From Opitutales bacterium (lineage in GTDB: Bacteria; Verrucomicrobiota; Verrucomicrobiia; Opitutales; Oceanipulchritudinaceae), in contig JAFIGE010000004.1 of the NCBI GenBank assembly GCA_020831585.1, positions 1-64,000 of the forward strand: a stretch of DNA of 64,000 nucleotides. The letters are read 5' to 3'. The notes under the pieces were generated by a model, which made no database searches, was not told the origin of the DNA, and saw only the letters and a list, made by a program, of their open reading frames with translations. The position numbers were made by a program, and so were the translations under genes. This document shows positions 37,703 through 50,771 of the stretch, piece after piece (the first letter of the stretch is position 1; every line of letters starts with the position of its first letter).

Positions 37703-39238
37703 TTACAAAACCGCATCCCGGTCGAGACTGCGATATTGAATGGCCTCCAGAAGGTGCGGCGTCTCAATGGCCTCCTTGCCATCCAAATCCGCGATCGTGC
37801 GCGCGACTTTGAGGACGCGGTCGTAGGCCCGCGCACTCAACCGCAGACGTTCCATGGCCGCTTCCAACAAATTGCCCTGATCATTCGTGATCGTGCAGTA
37901 TTTCCGGATCAGGCGCGGCGTCATGTGTGCGTTCACCTTGGCCCGGTCTTTTCGAAAGCGCGCCGCTTGCCGGTCTCGCGCCGCCTGCACGCGCGCCCGG
38001 ATCACCGCCGAACTCTCCCCGGGTCGCGCCGTTCGCAACTCACTCACCGAAAGCGCCGGCGCTTCCACATGAAGGTCGATGCGGTCCAACAGCGGGCCGC
38101 TCACACGCGAACGATAGCGCTGGATCTGCGCTGCCGTGGAACGGGTGCCCTCCTTTCCATACCCGTCCGGACTCGGGTTCATCGCCGCCACCAGCATGAA
38201 CTGCGCCGGCAGGGTGATCCGCCCCGCGCTCCGCGAAATCGTCACCTCACCATCCTCCAGAGGCTGCCGCAAGACCTCCAGGGTGCGTCGCTGAAACTCC
38301 GGCAACTCATCAAGAAAGAGCACACCATTGTGCGCCAGGGAAATCTCACCCGGACCAGGAACAGAGCCACCCCCGATCAACCCCACGTCGGAAATCGTAT
38401 GGTGCGGGCTGCGAAAAGGCCGCCGAACAACCAACCCGTCCATCTCCAAGGTCTTTCCGGAAGCGGAATAAATACGCAGAATTTCCAGATACTCCTCTGG
38501 CAGCAGATCCGGCATGATCGTCGGAATCCGCTTCGCGATCATCGACTTTCCCGAACCCGGCGGGCCGATGAGCAAAATATTGTGTGCCCCCGCGACGGCT
38601 ACTTCCACTGCGCGCCGCACCGAGTGCTGTCCCTTCACCTCGGCAAAGTCGTGCTCGGTCGCCCTCTGCTCCGCACGCTCCGCTGTCCACATTTCCAGAC
38701 CACCCCCGAGAGGCGCAATCGGGCTCACTCCCGTGAGAAAACGGATCGCCTCATCCAGCGACCGAACCGGATAGACCGGCACCCCCTCGACCAGTGCGGC
38801 TTCCCGCGCCGTCTTCTCCGGCAAAAGCACCCCCCGCTTGCCCATCTCCCGCGCCAGCGTCGCCAGGGCCAGTCCCCCGCGCACCGGGCGCGTCTCCCCG
38901 CTCAGGCTCAGCTCGCCCGCAATCAAATAATCCTCCAAATCCTCCAACGGGGCCTGCCCTGTGGCGGCCAACACACCCAGCGCAATCGGCAAATCATAGA
39001 GCGCGCCCTCCTTCCGCAGGTGACCCGGGGCCAAATTAATTGTCATGCGGCGAAAAGGCGTTTCAAAACCCGAGTTCGTCAGCGCCGAGTAGACCCGGTC
39101 CTTCGACTCCTTTACCGCCGTCGTCGGCAAGCCCACAATCACCGCTGTCGGCTCCCCCTCTTCTCCCGAGTTTACCTCGACCGCCACCCCGACGGCCTCA
39201 ATCCCCTGCAAAGCACCCGAAATCGCCACTGACAGCAT
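37703..39238 (-). CDS. comM: YifB/ComM family Mg-chelatase-like AAA+ ATPase
   Basis: The 511-residue protein has an N-terminal Lon-protease-like fold ([31 protein letters not shown]), Walker A GPPGSGKS (about 228), [17 protein letters not shown] and Walker [52 protein letters not shown] follows, then a C-terminal Mg_chelatase domain. ComM is a branch-migration helicase that helps integrate DNA taken up by natural transformation, and type IV pili take up DNA. It is the first gene before the pilus ATPases, a context consistent with competence. The usual C4-type cysteines between the PDG loop and RYRS are missing, as in many members. Confidence 0.92.
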   Translation of the reverse strand: MLSVAISGALQGIEAVGVAVEVNSGEEGEPTAVIVGLPTTAVKESKDRVYSALTNSGFETPFRRMTINLAPGHLRKEGALYDLPIALGVLAATGQAPLEDLEDYLIAGELSLSGETRPVRGGLALATLAREMGKRGVLLPEKTAREAALVEGVPVYPVRSLDEAIRFLTGVSPIAPLGGGLEMWTAERAEQRATEHDFAEVKGQHSVRRAVEVAVAGAHNILLIGPPGSGKSMIAKRIPTIMPDLLPEEYLEILRIYSASGKTLEMDGLVVRRPFRSPHHTISDVGLIGGGSVPGPGEISLAHNGVLFLDELPEFQRRTLEVLRQPLEDGEVTISRSAGRITLPAQFMLVAAMNPSPDGYGKEGTRSTAAQIQRYRSRVSGPLLDRIDLHVEAPALSVSELRTARPGESSAVIRARVQAARDRQAARFRKDRAKVNAHMTPRLIRKYCTITNDQGNLLEAAMERLRLSARAYDRVLKVARTIADLDGKEAIETPHLLEAIQYRSLDRDAVL

Positions 39239-39277
39239 ACCCGCACCCTACCCCTCCCCCCGCCCCTGTCCAGCGTC

Positions 39278-39302
39278 AAAAAAAATATCTCTGAGATTTT
39301 TT
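39278..39302. promoter_or_regulatory. A/T-flanked palindrome in divergent comM / RAYT intergenic region
   Basis: ATCTC-T-GAGAT (39287-39297) is a perfect dyad, preceded by eight A (39278-39285) and ending in a run of six T (39297-39302), so the whole element is nearly self-complementary. Both flanking genes point away from it. It resembles an operator or a bidirectional promoter element more than a terminator, since nothing transcribes toward it. Confidence 0.4.
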
Positions 39303-39338
39303 ATTGCGTTTGTTTTGGACGGGTTGCATGGTTTGCGC

Positions 39339-40283
39339 ATGAGTGAATGGTCACATGTCATTTCGAGGGTTGTGCAAAGGAGGTTCCTGATGGGACCCGA
39401 GGAGATGGAGGCGTTTCGGCATATTCTTCGAACGCAGGCCGCCTTTGCGGGTGTGGAGGTGGTTACCTACTGCTTCATGACGAACCACTTCCACCTGCTC
39501 CTTCGGGTCGATCCGCAGGCTGAGGTGGGCGATCCGGAGCTTGTTCGGCGTTTTCGCGCACTTTATGGAACGAAGCGGTCGGCTTCGCTCGGAGTGGATG
39601 CGGAGGCGCTGGAGCTTCTCCTTGCCCGAGATGATGACCGGGCAATGGACCTCCGAAAGAAACTCAAGGCACGGATGGGCCAAGTTCCCCCGTTCATGCA
39701 AGAACTGAAGGCACGCTTCACGCTTTGGTACAACGCCCAACACGACTGCGTGGGAACGTTTTGGGCAGAGCGTTACCGTCGCGTTCTCGTCGAACCGGGC
39801 TCGCAGGCCGCCCGATTGGTGGCCGCGTATATCGATCTCAATCCCCTCCGGGCCGGGCTTGTGGAGGACCCGCTGAGCTACCGGTTCAGCGGTTTGGGTG
39901 AGGCGGTGGGCGGTGGCTCTGCCGCCCGCCGGGGGCTTTGTTGGCTCGATCCTGTCAACGACCGCATAGGTCGCGTCTCCGATGCCCGAAACACCTGGCA
40001 GAGGCACCTGAGCACGGTTCGCCGGGCCATGCTGCGATCAGGAGACCCCGGGACGGACGCTCTCCCGGAGGGCGACCGTCTGAGCGAACTTCAATTGGCC
40101 TACCGCCAGTGCCGTTACTTCAGCGAGGGACTGGCCATCGGCACACGTGCCTGGGTGAGTCGTTTCTGCAAAAAGGGCGGGCGCTTCGGGTTTCGTCGCA
40201 CCCGCTCACCCTCGCCCATTCCCGGTTTTAACGAGGGCGACACCGCCGTCACCGTCGCCCGTCAGCGTTTCCGCCAAGTTTGA
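39339..40283 (+). CDS. REP-associated tyrosine transposase (RAYT), second subfamily (copy C)
   Basis: About 314 residues from ATG 39339 (MSEWSHVISRVVQRRFLMG); an upstream in-frame ATG at 39315 adds eight residues. The Y1 domain has TYCFMTNHFHLLLRV (HxH), LKARFTLWYNAQHDCVGTFWAERYRRVLVE with the Tyr, and AAYIDLNPLRAGLVEDPLSYRFSGLGEAVGGGSAARRGL. It belongs with copy D (49700-50692) and is clearly distinct from copies A and B. The C-terminal region after about 230 is specific to this subfamily (YFSEGLAIGTRAWVSRF) and resembles GSRAFVEDWF in copy B. Confidence 0.92.
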   Translation: MSEWSHVISRVVQRRFLMGPEEMEAFRHILRTQAAFAGVEVVTYCFMTNHFHLLLRVDPQAEVGDPELVRRFRALYGTKRSASLGVDAEALELLLARDDDRAMDLRKKLKARMGQVPPFMQELKARFTLWYNAQHDCVGTFWAERYRRVLVEPGSQAARLVAAYIDLNPLRAGLVEDPLSYRFSGLGEAVGGGSAARRGLCWLDPVNDRIGRVSDARNTWQRHLSTVRRAMLRSGDPGTDALPEGDRLSELQLAYRQCRYFSEGLAIGTRAWVSRFCKKGGRFGFRRTRSPSPIPGFNEGDTAVTVARQRFRQV

Positions 40284-40369
40284 GAACCGGTGGGGGGGGG
40301 CGATCAACCAACTATCCCGCAAAAGGCCGATACTCCCTTCCGCTCACCTGCTCCCAAAGGTGCCAGGAC

Positions 40370-41332
40370 TCACTCCTCCGGCTGACCTTTTGCCAAAGTC
40401 GCCGGGCGTAGCCGCCAATCTGTCCAGACCGGCCGGTGGTCGCTGGCGATGAGCACGCGGGGATCGTCGTCGATGGCCATCCCCATCAACTCCCAGCGCA
40501 GCTCAAAGGCCGGTGAAGGCAGGATGTAATCGACACGCGTGTAGGCATCCTCCCGCCGAAAGCGGTGCGTCCATCGCTGCCCGCGCGAATCCTCCGCATC
40601 CAGTCGCCGGGTAATGGTGCGTCCGCTCACTTGGGTCAGGCGGCGAAGAGGTGCGCTGCCCGCCGTGTCGTTCACATCTCCGGCGATGACAAACGCCACC
40701 TCGTCGGGCGGATAGGTATGCCGAATGTAATCACGGATCACCCGCGCCTCGCTCGTGCGCCGAACTTCCGACCGGGGGTCCTCCCGCTCATCCGTCAGGC
40801 GGCTCTTCAGGTGCAAATTGAAGAGAATCCAGCGCTCGCCACCGATCTCGAAGTGCAGCTCGTGCAACCCCCGTTTCACACCGATCCGCTCACCGAAGTA
40901 AGGGAAGTCGAGATCCGTAACCGCCCGCACCTTGACCGCTTCAAAGCGCGACATGACAGCCGTCCGGCGAACCGGGTCCAGCCCCTCCATCAGGTAGACA
41001 AACGGATAGTCCAAGCCCTCCCGCTGCAGATCGCGCTGCAATTCGCGCAAGTCCCCCCACTCCCCGAATTCCTGCAAAGCCCAGACATCCGCGTCGATCT
41101 TGTGGATGATTGCGCGGACAGCGGTCTTCTCCTCCTCCGGCTTGGGGTATTGAAAAGTCCACATGCCCTCGACCATGCGGTCACGCGTCAGGTAGTCATA
41201 GATATTCCAGGTAGCCAAGCGAAACGCAGGCGCGTTATCGCTGCCACCAAGCAACAACGGAGAGCCGCCTGTGAAAGCGAAAACGAGAAGAAAACGGACA
41301 AGGAACGAGGACAGATAAACGACAGATTTCAT
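40370..41332 (-). CDS. Secreted endonuclease/exonuclease/phosphatase-fold hydrolase
   Basis: The 320-residue protein has an N-terminal signal or anchor (LVRFLLVFAFTGGSPLLLGG). The EEP fold follows: FRLATWNIYDYL (catalytic Asn), ADVWALQEFGEW (Glu metal ligand), FPYFGERIGVKRGLHELHFEIG, ILFNLHLKSRL (His), VIAGDVNDTAG (Asp and Asn) and IASDHRPVW (catalytic Asp-His). All catalytic positions are present. Substrate may be extracellular DNA, a phospholipid or a nucleotide. It lies 36 bases downstream of the M48 protease, probably in one transcript. Confidence 0.88.
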   Translation of the reverse strand: MKSVVYLSSFLVRFLLVFAFTGGSPLLLGGSDNAPAFRLATWNIYDYLTRDRMVEGMWTFQYPKPEEEKTAVRAIIHKIDADVWALQEFGEWGDLRELQRDLQREGLDYPFVYLMEGLDPVRRTAVMSRFEAVKVRAVTDLDFPYFGERIGVKRGLHELHFEIGGERWILFNLHLKSRLTDEREDPRSEVRRTSEARVIRDYIRHTYPPDEVAFVIAGDVNDTAGSAPLRRLTQVSGRTITRRLDAEDSRGQRWTHRFRREDAYTRVDYILPSPAFELRWELMGMAIDDDPRVLIASDHRPVWTDWRLRPATLAKGQPEE

Positions 41333-41368
41333 AGACAGAATTGAATGCGACAGAAGAGACGGTACCCG

Positions 41369-42622
41369 CTACGGCGGCCCCGCGCTCACAGCCCCCTCCC
41401 GCTCCAGAAGGGTCGGGTGGGAATAGTAAAATCCGCTGTAGACCGGGGCCGGTGTGAGGTTGCTGAGATTCTTCGCGCTGAGTTTCCGCAAGGCGGAGAC
41501 CAAGGGTTGCGGATCGCCCGCCATGGCATCGCGGGCAAACGCATCGGCTTCATACTCGTGCTTTCGCGACAACCGGTTGGAAAGCGGCGAGATCCAAAAC
41601 GTCACCAAGCCGCTCAACAGCATGAACAATAACAACGCGGGTCCCAGCCGATCCGCCTCCCAGGCGAAACCAAACGCCTCCACGAACCACGGGCTCGCGG
41701 CCAGCCAGCCAATCACCGCAAACGAAACGAACAGGCTCACGGCAGCGAGCCCCAACATGCGCGGAATGTGCCCGCATTTATAATGGCCAATCTCGTGCGC
41801 CAGAACAGCTTCCAGCTCCGGTTCATCCATCTGCCCGATGAGGGTGTCAAAGAGGACTATTCTGCGGAATCTGCCAAACCCGGTGAAAAAAGCATTGGAG
41901 TGGGCGCTGCGTTTGCTCCCGTCCATTTGCAAAATCGTCTTTGCGCGGAAGCCCGTGCGGTCAGCGAGGGCAAAGAGGCGGCGCTTGAGCTCACCCTCGG
42001 GCAGTTCCTCGAATTTGTTGAACAGCGGCATGATGATCATCGGAAAGAGGACCATCATGATGATCTGAAAGACAAAAATCGCCGCAAACGCCCAGAGCCA
42101 CCATACCTCGCTCATCCCAACAAGCCACAAAATGAGGGCAATCAGCGGAATCCCCAGCAACACGCCCAAAAACAACCCCTTCACCTTGTCGGAGATCCAA
42201 AGGCCCACTGTGCTGCGGTTAAATCCAAAACGCTCCTCCAGACGAAAGGTGCCATACCAGTCGAAGGGCAGCCCCGGAAGGGAGAGCAGCCAGCCAATGA
42301 CAAAAAGCGAAAGCGCATCCGCCCACACCCCGGTTCCCCAGATCCCTGCGAAAGCCGTCCAAAGCCAAGGCAACAACCCGCTAAGCAGGACCACCGCGAG
42401 GATAGCCGCATCCCACACCACCTCCACGCGCGTGAGCCGCCCCTTCGCCAGGGTGTATTCAATCGATTTTGCGTAAGTCGCCTCGTCGATGAAAGAACGG
42501 AAAGGAACCGGCACAGAACCGGAAGCCGCCAAAACAGCGCGGCTGTTGGCCCATTCCAGATAAAGTTGCATGCCCATCCGGGCGATCAACAAACCCACTA
42601 CAATCCAAAGAAGCGTATTCAT
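41369..42622 (-). CDS. M48 family zinc metallopeptidase, Ste24/CAAX-prenyl-protease-like
   Basis: A 417-residue integral membrane protease with an N-terminal helix, a cluster of helices between about 70 and 200 ([32 protein letters not shown] as in Ste24), the zinc motif HEIGH at 276-280, and the third ligand Glu in [10 protein letters not shown] (about 359). Further helices lie between about 290 and 345. This follows the M48A layout rather than the short HtpX. Bacterial roles are mostly membrane-protein quality control. It is divergent from the ATP synthase operon, with 194 bases between the starts. Confidence 0.92.
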   Translation of the reverse strand: MNTLLWIVVGLLIARMGMQLYLEWANSRAVLAASGSVPVPFRSFIDEATYAKSIEYTLAKGRLTRVEVVWDAAILAVVLLSGLLPWLWTAFAGIWGTGVWADALSLFVIGWLLSLPGLPFDWYGTFRLEERFGFNRSTVGLWISDKVKGLFLGVLLGIPLIALILWLVGMSEVWWLWAFAAIFVFQIIMMVLFPMIIMPLFNKFEELPEGELKRRLFALADRTGFRAKTILQMDGSKRSAHSNAFFTGFGRFRRIVLFDTLIGQMDEPELEAVLAHEIGHYKCGHIPRMLGLAAVSLFVSFAVIGWLAASPWFVEAFGFAWEADRLGPALLLFMLLSGLVTFWISPLSNRLSRKHEYEADAFARDAMAGDPQPLVSALRKLSAKNLSNLTPAPVYSGFYYSHPTLLEREGAVSAGPP

Positions 42623-42816
42623 AGAAAATCAGTGTAAAGGGCTCGGCCGAACCCTTTCGCCTGAACGAACCCGCCCGCCCCTCTCAGGTCAAGAGTGGAA
42701 GTTGCTCCCCAAACAACGAAAATGGCAAGTTGCGCACTCCGGGGTTGACGAGGGTTTCGGGGCTCTCCAAACCTCATCCCTTTTCACGGTTTCCGGTTTT
42801 CCACCACCGCCAGTGA

Positions 42817-43659
42817 ATGAAGCGTCTGATCCCAGCTATTCTTTTCGTTTTCACCGCCGCGCCCGCCTGGGCCTCCGGTGTTTCCCCGCGCCCCTACACA
42901 CTCGTTGAGGCGGATCGGTTTTTTGGTCTCCCGCTGACCAATACGATCATCACGAGTTGGGTGGTCTCGCTTTTGCTCATCCTCTTTTTCCGGTGGATGG
43001 TTTCCAAGCCAACCCTGATCCCTACGCGGGGCCAGGCGGTCGTGGAGAGCCTCATCGGGGGCCTGCGGGAAATGTTGGGCCCCATCGTGGGCAAGCACGC
43101 CATGCCCGGTGTCTTCCCCTTCCTCGTGGTCCTGTTCCTCTTCATCCTCGTCCACAACTGGAGCGGTTTGCTCCCGGGCGTGGGGACCTTTGGCTTCTAC
43201 GATGAAAAGGGCAAACTCATCTACTGGATGCGCCCGGGCAATACCGACCTTAACATGACCATCGCCCTCGCCGTGATTTCCATGGGCGCCTGGCTATTCT
43301 TCTGTCTGAAGTACGCCGGGCTGAGGGTTCTGATGTTCGACCTCTTTGGAAACAAGGCTGACCGCAAAGAGACGCCCCTGATCGTCTATCTCGGGCTTAT
43401 CCCGATTTTCGCCTTTGTGGGGATCATTGAGGTGGTTTCCATCGCCTTTCGCCCGGTCGCCCTGAGCCTCCGTCTCTTCGGAAACATGTTCGGGGGCGAG
43501 AACCTCTTGGATGGCCTCATGGGTTTCTTTATCACCATCCCCTTCTATTTCTTCGAGTTCATGGTCGGCGGTTTGCAGGCCTTCATCTTCACCATCCTCG
43601 TGGCCATTTACATTGGCTTGATCTGCAACCACGACGACTCCGAAGCCCATGAACACTGA
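42817..43659 (+). CDS. atpB: ATP synthase F0 subunit a
   Basis: The 280-residue membrane subunit forms the ion half-channels against the c-ring. An N-terminal signal-like helix ([18 protein letters not shown]) is followed by helices at about 45-60, 100-115 and 145-165. The essential-arginine helix [22 protein letters not shown] and the last helix [17 protein letters not shown] follow, with the C-terminus in His and acidic residues. First gene of the operon. A TTGACG at 42745 could be a -35 element but lacks a convincing -10, so I do not mark a promoter. No atpI precedes it. Confidence 0.95.
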   Translation: MKRLIPAILFVFTAAPAWASGVSPRPYTLVEADRFFGLPLTNTIITSWVVSLLLILFFRWMVSKPTLIPTRGQAVVESLIGGLREMLGPIVGKHAMPGVFPFLVVLFLFILVHNWSGLLPGVGTFGFYDEKGKLIYWMRPGNTDLNMTIALAVISMGAWLFFCLKYAGLRVLMFDLFGNKADRKETPLIVYLGLIPIFAFVGIIEVVSIAFRPVALSLRLFGNMFGGENLLDGLMGFFITIPFYFFEFMVGGLQAFIFTILVAIYIGLICNHDDSEAHEH

Positions 43660-43683
43660 TCTTTCCTGCGCCAATCGCGACCA

Positions 43684-43702
43684 TGGCGGCCTTCGGGACC
43701 GC
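43684..43702 (+). other. UUCG-tetraloop hairpin between atpB and atpE
   Basis: GGCGG-CC-TTCG-GG-A-CCGCC folds into a seven-pair stem with one bulged A, capped by a cUUCGg tetraloop, an exceptionally stable RNA hairpin. It sits in the 121-base leader of atpE. Likely an mRNA stability or processing element, by inference. Confidence 0.6.
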
Positions 43703-43780
43703 CTTCACGCCCGCTCCGGGTGTGTCGCTCTCGTGGGCGGCTGACGCAGCGAACAAACCATCATACAAACGCACATCATC

Positions 43781-43996
43781 ATGTTCGAAATGTTCAACCT
43801 CCTCGCCGAGATCACCGGCAGTCTTCCGGTGGCCCTCGCCGCCCTCTCCATTCCGCTTTGTATCGCCTTCATCGGCTACAAGGCGTGTGAAGCGGTCGGC
43901 CGCAACCCCGGTGCCAGCACCAAGATCCTCATTCAGTCGATTATCGCCATGGCCCTCGCCGAAGCGATTATCTTCTTCGTTATCTTCCTTGCGTAA
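43781..43996 (+). CDS. atpE: ATP synthase F0 subunit c
   Basis: The 71-residue two-helix subunit has the polar loop GRNPGA (40-45) and the ion-binding glutamate at 61 in [10 protein letters not shown]. No Ser/Thr follows the Glu, which argues for protons rather than sodium. The first helix lacks the usual GxGxGxGxG packing motif: residues 17-31 read [15 protein letters not shown], with bulky residues and a proline, which could alter ring size. This needs comparison with other verrucomicrobial subunits. The gene is bracketed by two strong hairpins. Confidence 0.94.
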   Translation: MFEMFNLLAEITGSLPVALAALSIPLCIAFIGYKACEAVGRNPGASTKILIQSIIAMALAEAIIFFVIFLA

Positions 43997-44007
43997 CGTT
44001 TTCCGGA

Positions 44008-44039
44008 GGGTCGCCGCGCTCAAAAAGACGCGGCGGCCC
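44008..44039 (+). other. Strong intercistronic hairpin directly after atpE
   Basis: GGGTCGCCGCG (44008-44018) pairs with CGCGGCGGCCC (44029-44039) over eleven positions, one of them T-G, around a ten-base A-rich loop. It starts eleven bases after the atpE stop. There is no T-run and transcription must continue into atpF, so it is better read as a 3' end protector for atpE mRNA than as a terminator. Confidence 0.65.
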
Positions 44040-44071
44040 TTCGGCCCCTTTCCTCTTCACCCCGCGCAGAC

Positions 44072-44638
44072 ATGCTCAGTTTTTCCATTCTGGCTTTGGC
44101 CGAAACCGTTGATGCGGAGAACGTAAACAAGATCTCCGAGCTGGCGGACAGGTTTGGCCTGCTCACATCGAGCTTCCTCGCTCAGATCGTGAACTTTGCC
44201 ATCGTGGCCTACGTGCTCTACCGCTTTCTCGTGAAGCCCGTCCTGGCCACCATGGATGAGCGCCAGCAGAAGATCGCCGACGGCCTCCAGTTCGCCGAAG
44301 AGGCCAAGCTCCGCCTCGCCGAATCGGAGAAGAAGCAGGCCCAGGTCATCCAGGAAGCCCAGGCCGAAGCCCAGCGCATCCTCAAGGAAGCCCGCATCAC
44401 GGCGGAAAAGCACGAAGAGCGCATGCGCGCCGAAACGGCCCGCCAGATCGAGGAAATGCGCCGCCGCGCCGATGAGGCCAACGAACTCGAGCGCAAGCGC
44501 ATCCTCGGTGAAGTGCGCGGCGAGGTCGCCCGCCTGGTCGTTCTCACGACGGGCAAAGTGCTGCGCAAAGAGCTGTCCGACAAGGATAAGGATACGCTCA
44601 ACACCGCCGCCGCACGCGAGATTGGCTCACTCAATTAG
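44072..44638 (+). CDS. atpF: ATP synthase F0 subunit b
   Basis: A 188-residue stator protein. A short N-terminus precedes one membrane helix (FLAQIVNFAIVAYVLYRFLVKPVLATM) and a long charged coiled coil (about 60-165, AEEAKLRLAESEKKQAQVIQ and similar heptads) that contacts F1. The segment LEQIVNF/LYRFLVKP is family-typical. It precedes the delta gene by 18 bases. Confidence 0.93.
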   Translation: MLSFSILALAETVDAENVNKISELADRFGLLTSSFLAQIVNFAIVAYVLYRFLVKPVLATMDERQQKIADGLQFAEEAKLRLAESEKKQAQVIQEAQAEAQRILKEARITAEKHEERMRAETARQIEEMRRRADEANELERKRILGEVRGEVARLVVLTTGKVLRKELSDKDKDTLNTAAAREIGSLN

Positions 44639-44656
44639 GATCCGTCCGCCCCCGCC

Positions 44657-45070
44657 ATGGCAGAAACCCTCAACCCAACGGCCCGCCGCCTCGCCAAGCG
44701 CCTCGCCCTCTTCGCCCTAGATGCCGGAGAGACGGCGGAGGCCGAGTTTGGCCCCGCCCTTGAGCGCGTCCTGCGCGGTCGTCCCGTGACATTTCGCCGG
44801 GCCTTCCTTGTTTACCTGCGCCGGTGCCTGGTGCGCGGACTGCGCGAGCGCGAACTCCTCGTGGAGCACGCCGGCCCGGTCGATGCAGCCGAAGTGGAAA
44901 CCCTCCGCACAAAGCTCGAGGCGACCTCACCGCACAGCCTCAGCGCCCGCCTTCAGCCCAACGACGACCTTCTCGGCGGTCTCCGCCTCTCCATCGGCGA
45001 CATCGTTTACGACGCCTCCGTGGCCGGACGCCTCCGCGCCCTCGAAGCCGCCACCGCCGCCTCCCTTTAA
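44657..45070 (+). CDS. atpH: ATP synthase F1 subunit delta, short
   Basis: The 137-residue OSCP-type subunit links stator to F1. The C-terminal strand region (LSARLQPNDDLLGGLRLSIGDIVYDASVAGRL) matches the family's GGxxxxxGxxxxDxSxxxxL signature, and position between b and alpha confirms identity. It is about 40 residues shorter than the usual length near 175-180, and the shortening is in the N-terminal helical bundle. Upstream extension is impossible without overlapping atpF. Confidence 0.88.
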   Translation: MAETLNPTARRLAKRLALFALDAGETAEAEFGPALERVLRGRPVTFRRAFLVYLRRCLVRGLRERELLVEHAGPVDAAEVETLRTKLEATSPHSLSARLQPNDDLLGGLRLSIGDIVYDASVAGRLRALEAATAASL

Positions 45071-45121
45071 AACTTCACCCTCTTTCCGCCCAAGCGCCGA
45101 AAACCAGATCCTTTCGCAACC

Positions 45122-46657
<1,536 letters not shown>

Positions 46658-46690
46658 CCGCCGGACTGAACGACCGCCGAAACCACGCGC

Positions 46691-49035
<2,345 letters not shown>

Positions 49036-49050
49036 GCGCGCCCCCCGGCC

Positions 49051-49467
49051 ATGCCCCTCACCCTCGAAATCGTCACCCCCGAGCGCAAGGTTCTCAGCGA
49101 GACCGTCGAGCACGTTGTCCTCCCCTCGGAGCACGCCGGCGAGATCGACATCCTGCCCGGGCACATCCCCCTCATGACGATGATGGAGCCGGGCGAACTG
49201 CGCTACTTCAAGGACGGTAAACCCGAATCCATCGCCGTCGACAAAGGTTTCATCCGCGTCTACGGCGACACCGTCAGCGTGCTCACCGAAGCCGCCATTG
49301 AGGTGGACAAGATCGACGTCAAGTCCCTCGAAGAAGCCCAGGCCCGCGCCGCATCGGCGGTTGCCGAGGCCAAGCTGAGCGACGTTGATCCCGCCATCCT
49401 CGAGGAACTGGAGACACGCGCCCGCTTCGCTGTCATCCAGAAGATCATCAGCGACAAGAAGCGCTGA
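49051..49467 (+). CDS. atpC: ATP synthase F1 subunit epsilon
   Basis: The 138-residue subunit has the N-terminal beta sandwich (LTLEIVTPERKVLSETVEHVVLPSEHAGEIDILPGHIPLMT) and a C-terminal two-helix part (SLEEAQARAASAVAEAKL) that can inhibit ATP hydrolysis. Last gene of the operon, 15 bases after atpD; a weak terminator candidate lies at 49664-49697. Confidence 0.95.
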   Translation: MPLTLEIVTPERKVLSETVEHVVLPSEHAGEIDILPGHIPLMTMMEPGELRYFKDGKPESIAVDKGFIRVYGDTVSVLTEAAIEVDKIDVKSLEEAQARAASAVAEAKLSDVDPAILEELETRARFAVIQKIISDKKR

Positions 49468-49663
49468 GTGAGGCCATCTCCACCCAAGCTGTCGGCTCTG
49501 GCCACTTCCCCGGCACCGCCAAAGTCCCCGTTGGAGTCCGAGATTCATCGCAAGGCCGCGTCCATATCCGCACCCCGGTTGGGTTGAGAGCGTCTGGGAC
49601 TTCCGCCTGCCTAAGCCTCTGCACCGCGTCAACTCCGGCCAGAATGGGCCTCGGTATATACAT

Positions 49664-49697
49664 AACCGGGGAGCCAAATCCCCTTGTTGGTTTTTGT
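49664..49697 (+). terminator. Candidate intrinsic terminator behind atpC
   Basis: AACC-GGGGA-GCCAAA-TCCCC-TTGTT-GGTT: a five-pair GC stem (49668-49672 with 49679-49683) with outer AACC/GGTT pairing, followed by a T-rich stretch to 49697. The 196 bases between atpC and it carry no recognisable gene. The same hairpin also flanks the 3' end of the RAYT gene on the other strand. Confidence 0.5.
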
Positions 49698-49699
49698 CT

Positions 49700-50692
49700 T
49701 CAGTGTCGTTTTACGACGGTCGCGATCTTCGTGAAATCAGCCCCCTCGTGCTCCACGACCGGTTTGACCCTCCGTCCTCTCCGAAAGCCCAGCCAACCAT
49801 CAGCCGCACAAAAACTCTCCACCCACCCAACCGAACCGACCACCCAACTCTCGCTGAAGGCGCGGATCTTCGAGAGAAGCCCCGATCCTTCGGCAACAAC
49901 GGCCGATTGCCCATCTTTGCCCGCCGCCGCTCCGGAAGGATTCTGGCTTTCCCGGCGAGGCCGCATTCCCGGCCCCATCCGGCTGCATAACCGCGCGCGG
50001 TAGCGCTCGTGCCATTTCGTCGCCCAGGTCATCTTGCCCTCAATCCGGGCAATCCCCCGCCGCGCCGCCGAGCCACCTGCGCACGCCTCCCCGAAGCCAC
50101 TGAAACCATAATCGCCCGCGTCCTCGACCAATCCCGCCCGCACCGGGTTCAAATCGATGTAAGCCGCCACCATCCGTTGCGCCTCCGTATCCGCCTCCAC
50201 GATTACACTGCGGAAACGCTCCGCCCAAAAGGTGCCCACCGTGCCACGCTCCCCATTATACCACAAAGTAAAGCGCGTTTTCACCTCCCGCATGAAGACC
50301 GATACATCCCCCATCCGCGCCTTCAAGCGTCGACGAATGCCCACTGCGGAGTCCCCATTCTTCTTCAGAATCACCTCCAAATCATCCGCATCCAGCCCCA
50401 GTGAAGCGCAACGCGTCCCTCCATAGAGCGCCCGAAACCGCTCCAACAGACCCGCATCGTCCAAATCCTCCGTCTCCCTCGGATCCAGCCGCACGAAGAT
50501 GTGAAAGTGATTCGCCATAAAGCAATACGTCAGCACCTCCATCCCCGCGAACGCCGCCTGCGAGCGCATAATATGGCGCATCGCCTTCATTGCCTCCTCA
50601 TCCATCAAACGCCTTTTCTGCACCACCCGCGAAATAAGGTGGTGGCATGCCAGCCGTGGATACCGCAACCGCCTGCAAAATTTTCTGCTCAT
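49700..50692 (-). CDS. REP-associated tyrosine transposase (RAYT), second subfamily (copy D)
   Basis: The 330-residue protein has CHHLISRVVQKRRLMDEEAMKAMRHIM, TYCFMANHFHIFVRL (HxH), VKTRFTLWYNGERGTVGTFWAERFRSVIVE with the Tyr, and AAYIDLNPVRAGLVEDAGDYGFSGFGEACAGGSAARRGI. It shares all subfamily features with copy C. A C-terminal domain (about 240-330, SESWVVGSVGWVESFCAADGWLGF) follows. Hairpins lie at both ends of the locus (49664-49697 and 50772-50806), as expected if the enzyme acts on hairpin repeats. Confidence 0.92.
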   Translation of the reverse strand: MSRKFCRRLRYPRLACHHLISRVVQKRRLMDEEAMKAMRHIMRSQAAFAGMEVLTYCFMANHFHIFVRLDPRETEDLDDAGLLERFRALYGGTRCASLGLDADDLEVILKKNGDSAVGIRRRLKARMGDVSVFMREVKTRFTLWYNGERGTVGTFWAERFRSVIVEADTEAQRMVAAYIDLNPVRAGLVEDAGDYGFSGFGEACAGGSAARRGIARIEGKMTWATKWHERYRARLCSRMGPGMRPRRESQNPSGAAAGKDGQSAVVAEGSGLLSKIRAFSESWVVGSVGWVESFCAADGWLGFRRGRRVKPVVEHEGADFTKIATVVKRH

Positions 50693-50771
50693 TCAGCCAT
50701 CCAAATAGCACTCCCAGTAACGTCAATGGAAATATACTGAACACCTAAATTTTCCGAAAACTGCTTACTTC

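Noticed and set aside
42745-42773. Promoter of the ATP synthase operon at TTGACG 42745
   Set aside because: The expected -10 position reads CAAACC, too far from consensus to call.
49468-49663. Possible small gene between atpC and the terminator candidate
   Set aside because: Short frames on both strands have no domain, no ribosome-binding site and no conserved look.
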